Shown here: positions 61,894 through 64,000 of the stretch, piece after piece | Layout: each line of letters opens with the position of its first letter | How positions within the stretch are numbered: the stretch's first letter is position 1 | NCBI GenBank assembly: GCA_002928875.1 | Contig: PERO01000008.1 | Span: 1 to 64,000, forward strand | Direction of reading: 5' to 3' | Origin: Methylobacterium sp. | GTDB lineage: Bacteria > Pseudomonadota > Alphaproteobacteria > Rhizobiales > Beijerinckiaceae | Length of the DNA stretch: 64,000 nt | The notes under the pieces: generated by a model | The model's database searches: none | Told to the model about the DNA's origin: nothing | Seen by the model: the letters and a program-made list of their open reading frames with translations, nothing else | Translations under genes and position numbers: made by a program

Positions 61894-63579
61894 TCAGAAA
61901 GCCCGGCCCGCGAGCACCGAGACATGCTCGGCGATGGGCCCAAGGGCGAGCACGGGCAGGAAGGTCAGCGCGCCGACGATCAGGATGGTCAGGATGAGCA
62001 GGGTGACGAAAACCGGCCCATGGGTCGGGAAGGTGCCGGCAGTCGCCGCCGCCGGCGTTTTTCCGGCGAGCGAACCGGCAATCGCGAGGATCGGCAGGAT
62101 GTAGCCGAACCGCCCGAGCAGCATCGCGAGGCCCAGCATCGTGTTGTGGAAGGGCGTGTTCGCGGTGAAACCGGCGAAGGCCGAGCCGTTGTTGCCGGTC
62201 GCGGAGCTATAGGCATAGATCAGTTCCGAGAGGCCGTGCGGGCCTTGATCCTGCACGCTGGTTTGTGCGGTGCCGGTCGCGATCGCGAGGGCACCGAAAA
62301 CCAGCACGCCGATCGGCATGACCAGCAGGGTCAGCGCCGCGAGCTTCACCTCGCGCGCCTCGATCTTCTTGCCGAGATATTCCGGCGTGCGGCCCACCAT
62401 CAAACCGGCGAGGAACACCGTGAGGATCACGAAGAGCAGCATGCCGGTGAGGCCGACGCCCACGCCGCCATAGATGATCTCGCCGAGCTGGATGTTCAGC
62501 ATGGCCACGAGGCCGCCGAGCGGGGTGAGGCTGTCATGCATGGCATTCACCGAGCCGTTGGAAGCAGCGGTGGTCGTCACCGCCCAGAGCACGGAACCGA
62601 TGACGCCGAAGCGCACCTCTTTGCCTTCCATGTTCCCGGCGGCGGGATCGGCAAAGGCGAGATGCAGGGGGTTGCCGAAGCGCTCTGCGGCATAGAGTGC
62701 CACAAAAGCGGCAACCAGCAGCACGCCCATCGCCACGAACAGCGCGCGGCCCTGCCGCCTGTCGCCCACCATCCGCCCATAGGTAAAAGTGAACGCCGCG
62801 GGAATCGCGAGGATCGCCAGCATGGAGAGGAGGTTGGTGATCGCCGTCGGGTTCTCGAAGGGATGCGCGGAATTCACGTTGAAGAACCCGCCGCCATTGG
62901 TGCCGAGCTGCTTGATCGCGACCTGCGAGGCCACGGGGCCAAGCGCGAGCGTCTGCTTCGCGCCCTCCAGCGTTGTCGCATCGACGGACGCCAGAAGTGT
63001 CTGCGGCATGCCAAGCGCGAGGAAGGCGATCGCCAGCACAATCGCGCCGGGCAGCAGGATGTAGAGAATCGCGCGGGTCATGTCGGTCCAGAAATTGCCG
63101 AGATGCCGCGCTTGCCGGGCCGCAAAACCGCGCGCCACCGCCACCGCCACCGCCATGCCGGAGGCGGCGGAGAGGAAGTTCTGGGTCGTCAGCCCGGCCA
63201 TCTGGCTGAAATGCGAGAGCGTCGTCTCGCCGCCATAGCTCTGCCAGTTGGTGTTGGTGACGAACGAGATCGCGGTGTTCAGCGCGAGATGCCAGGAGAG
63301 CCCGTCGAAGCCCTGCGGGTTCAGCGGCAGGCGATGCTGGAAGGTGAGGATCGCGAAAAGCAGCGCGAAGCCCGCGGCGTTGAAAAGAAGCAGCGCGGCC
63401 GCATAGGCCTTCCAGCCCTGCTCGGCCCCGTCGCCGGCCGCACCTAGGATCACGCGCTCGACGGGCGCCAGAAACGTGACGCCGCCGGTGAAGACCCGCG
63501 CCATGTACCAGCCGAGCGGCACGGCCAGCGCCAGGAGCGAGAGGGCGTAAATTCCGGCCTGAAGGAGATCGGCTTGCAT
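61894..63579 (-). CDS. kdpA: Potassium-transporting ATPase KdpA subunit
   Basis: 561 residues, a channel-like subunit of the SKT superfamily with about ten helices and four selectivity-filter-like loops (for example [37 protein letters not shown] and [15 protein letters not shown]). ATG 63579 follows the tiny kdpF gene by ten bases; the long frame upstream of it is not coding. Confidence 0.97.
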   Translation of the reverse strand: MQADLLQAGIYALSLLALAVPLGWYMARVFTGGVTFLAPVERVILGAAGDGAEQGWKAYAAALLLFNAAGFALLFAILTFQHRLPLNPQGFDGLSWHLALNTAISFVTNTNWQSYGGETTLSHFSQMAGLTTQNFLSAASGMAVAVAVARGFAARQARHLGNFWTDMTRAILYILLPGAIVLAIAFLALGMPQTLLASVDATTLEGAKQTLALGPVASQVAIKQLGTNGGGFFNVNSAHPFENPTAITNLLSMLAILAIPAAFTFTYGRMVGDRRQGRALFVAMGVLLVAAFVALYAAERFGNPLHLAFADPAAGNMEGKEVRFGVIGSVLWAVTTTAASNGSVNAMHDSLTPLGGLVAMLNIQLGEIIYGGVGVGLTGMLLFVILTVFLAGLMVGRTPEYLGKKIEAREVKLAALTLLVMPIGVLVFGALAIATGTAQTSVQDQGPHGLSELIYAYSSATGNNGSAFAGFTANTPFHNTMLGLAMLLGRFGYILPILAIAGSLAGKTPAAATAGTFPTHGPVFVTLLILTILIVGALTFLPVLALGPIAEHVSVLAGRAF

Positions 63580-63589
63580 CGCCCTCTCC

Positions 63590-63679
63590 TCAGAAGCGTT
63601 CGGGCGCAAGCAGCGCCACGAGGAGATAGACGAACAGCCCGGCCGCGAGGCCGAGCCCGAGAAGCATATCGAGCGGCAT
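63590..63679 (-). CDS. kdpF: Potassium-transporting ATPase KdpF subunit
   Basis: 29 residues, MPLDMLLGLGLAAGLFVYLL, then VALLAPERF, a single transmembrane helix as in KdpF. It stabilises the Kdp complex in the membrane. Position directly before kdpA confirms it. It is too short for ordinary gene finding. Confidence 0.9.
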   Translation of the reverse strand: MPLDMLLGLGLAAGLFVYLLVALLAPERF

Positions 63680-64000
63680 GGAGAAGCCTCCGTTGAAACC
63701 GCTCCCGATCTAGGGGCGATCGCCGTAAAGCCGCGATGTGGAATGGGCGCTCGGGCCGTAATGTGCGCGTAAAGCGTGAGCGCGAGCGCCATCATGCTCG
63801 GCAGAACGGACGCTCGCGAATGCACCCGCATTCCGGCTCCGGACAGGCCCCCGGGTGGCGCTCCAGAGTAACCCGATGTCGGCGGACGTTGACCCGGCCT
63901 CGCCGGATGGAACAGGCGGTACACGGTTTCGTGATATCGGTGTTTACGCTGGGCCGGGACCGGCAAGACACGGGCTGGCGGCGGCCCCGCCCTGCCCGGC
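63680..64000. other. Upstream region of the kdp operon
   Basis: About 320 bases to the window edge without a supported gene. Two CTTTACG motifs on the minus strand (near 63730 and 63770) resemble half sites of KdpE boxes in other bacteria, but the match is weak. Confidence 0.4.

Noticed and set aside
63680-63966. N-terminal extension of kdpA
   Set aside because: The open frame continues upstream, but it runs over kdpF and the promoter; the family N-terminus starts at 63579.

Overview
The window is GC-rich alphaproteobacterial chromosome. It opens with the 5' third of a 16S rRNA gene (minus strand) whose sequence is alphaproteobacterial. The gene neighbourhoods also fit Hyphomicrobiales (Rhizobiales): tlpA-argH-lptM-lysA-TIGR02302, then twin-TM protein, cobalamin adenosyltransferase, etfBA and 3-hydroxybutyryl-CoA dehydrogenase. 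I cannot name genus or species from the sequence alone.

Region 1 (1-27.6 kb) is mostly core genome: rrn promoter, M23 peptidase, hybrid kinase, AEC permease, gluQ, AlkA-type glycosylase, purL, bolA, grxD, tlpA, argH, lptM, lysA, TIGR02302 protein, cobalamin adenosyltransferase, etfBA, hbd, HNH nuclease, dsbB, a YqaA-like membrane protein and tRNA-Leu(CAA). Three isolated AT-rich genes interrupt it, each placed neatly between core genes: an OLD-family ATPase/TOPRIM nuclease (7.7-9.4 kb), a four-helix membrane protein wedged without any gap between bolA and grxD (12.15-12.76 kb), and a SIR2-like protein (24.2-25.3 kb). These look like single-gene cargo, possibly anti-phage.

Region 2 (27.5-33.4 kb) is a small integrative element in the 3' end of tRNA-Leu(CAA). 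It carries a P4-type integrase, an AlpA-like HTH protein, a HUH single-tyrosine (Rep/relaxase-like) protein, an unknown partner, and a translationally coupled HD-phosphohydrolase/YwgA-like pair that is the best candidate here for an under-described defence system. An imperfect copy of the tRNA 3' end lies at 33375-33390.

Region 3 (33.4-45.5 kb) looks like a second element in tandem. It starts with the same left-end sequence and the first codons of a second integrase, which is cut by an internally deleted IS3-type element. Its cargo is a catabolic and transport locus: two Cys-less Asp/Glu-racemase-superfamily proteins, an isochorismatase-family hydrolase, an HMG-CoA-lyase-like enzyme and a CaiB/BaiF CoA-transferase, divergent from a GntR repressor and two complete TRAP transporters. 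The same operator-promoter geometry occurs in front of both transcription units. A third copy of the left-end repeat lies at 45.46 kb.

Region 4 (45.5-53.1 kb) has a TetR gene divergent from a secreted beta-propeller protein, with two identical palindromes between them; a small conserved protein; and a second TetR gene followed by an exporter in which an MFS permease is fused to a DevB/HlyD adaptor, with DevC permease and DevA ATPase.

Region 5 (53.2-64 kb), all minus strand, holds a manganese catalase, a zinc alcohol dehydrogenase and the complete kdpFABCDE potassium operon, including the 29-residue kdpF.
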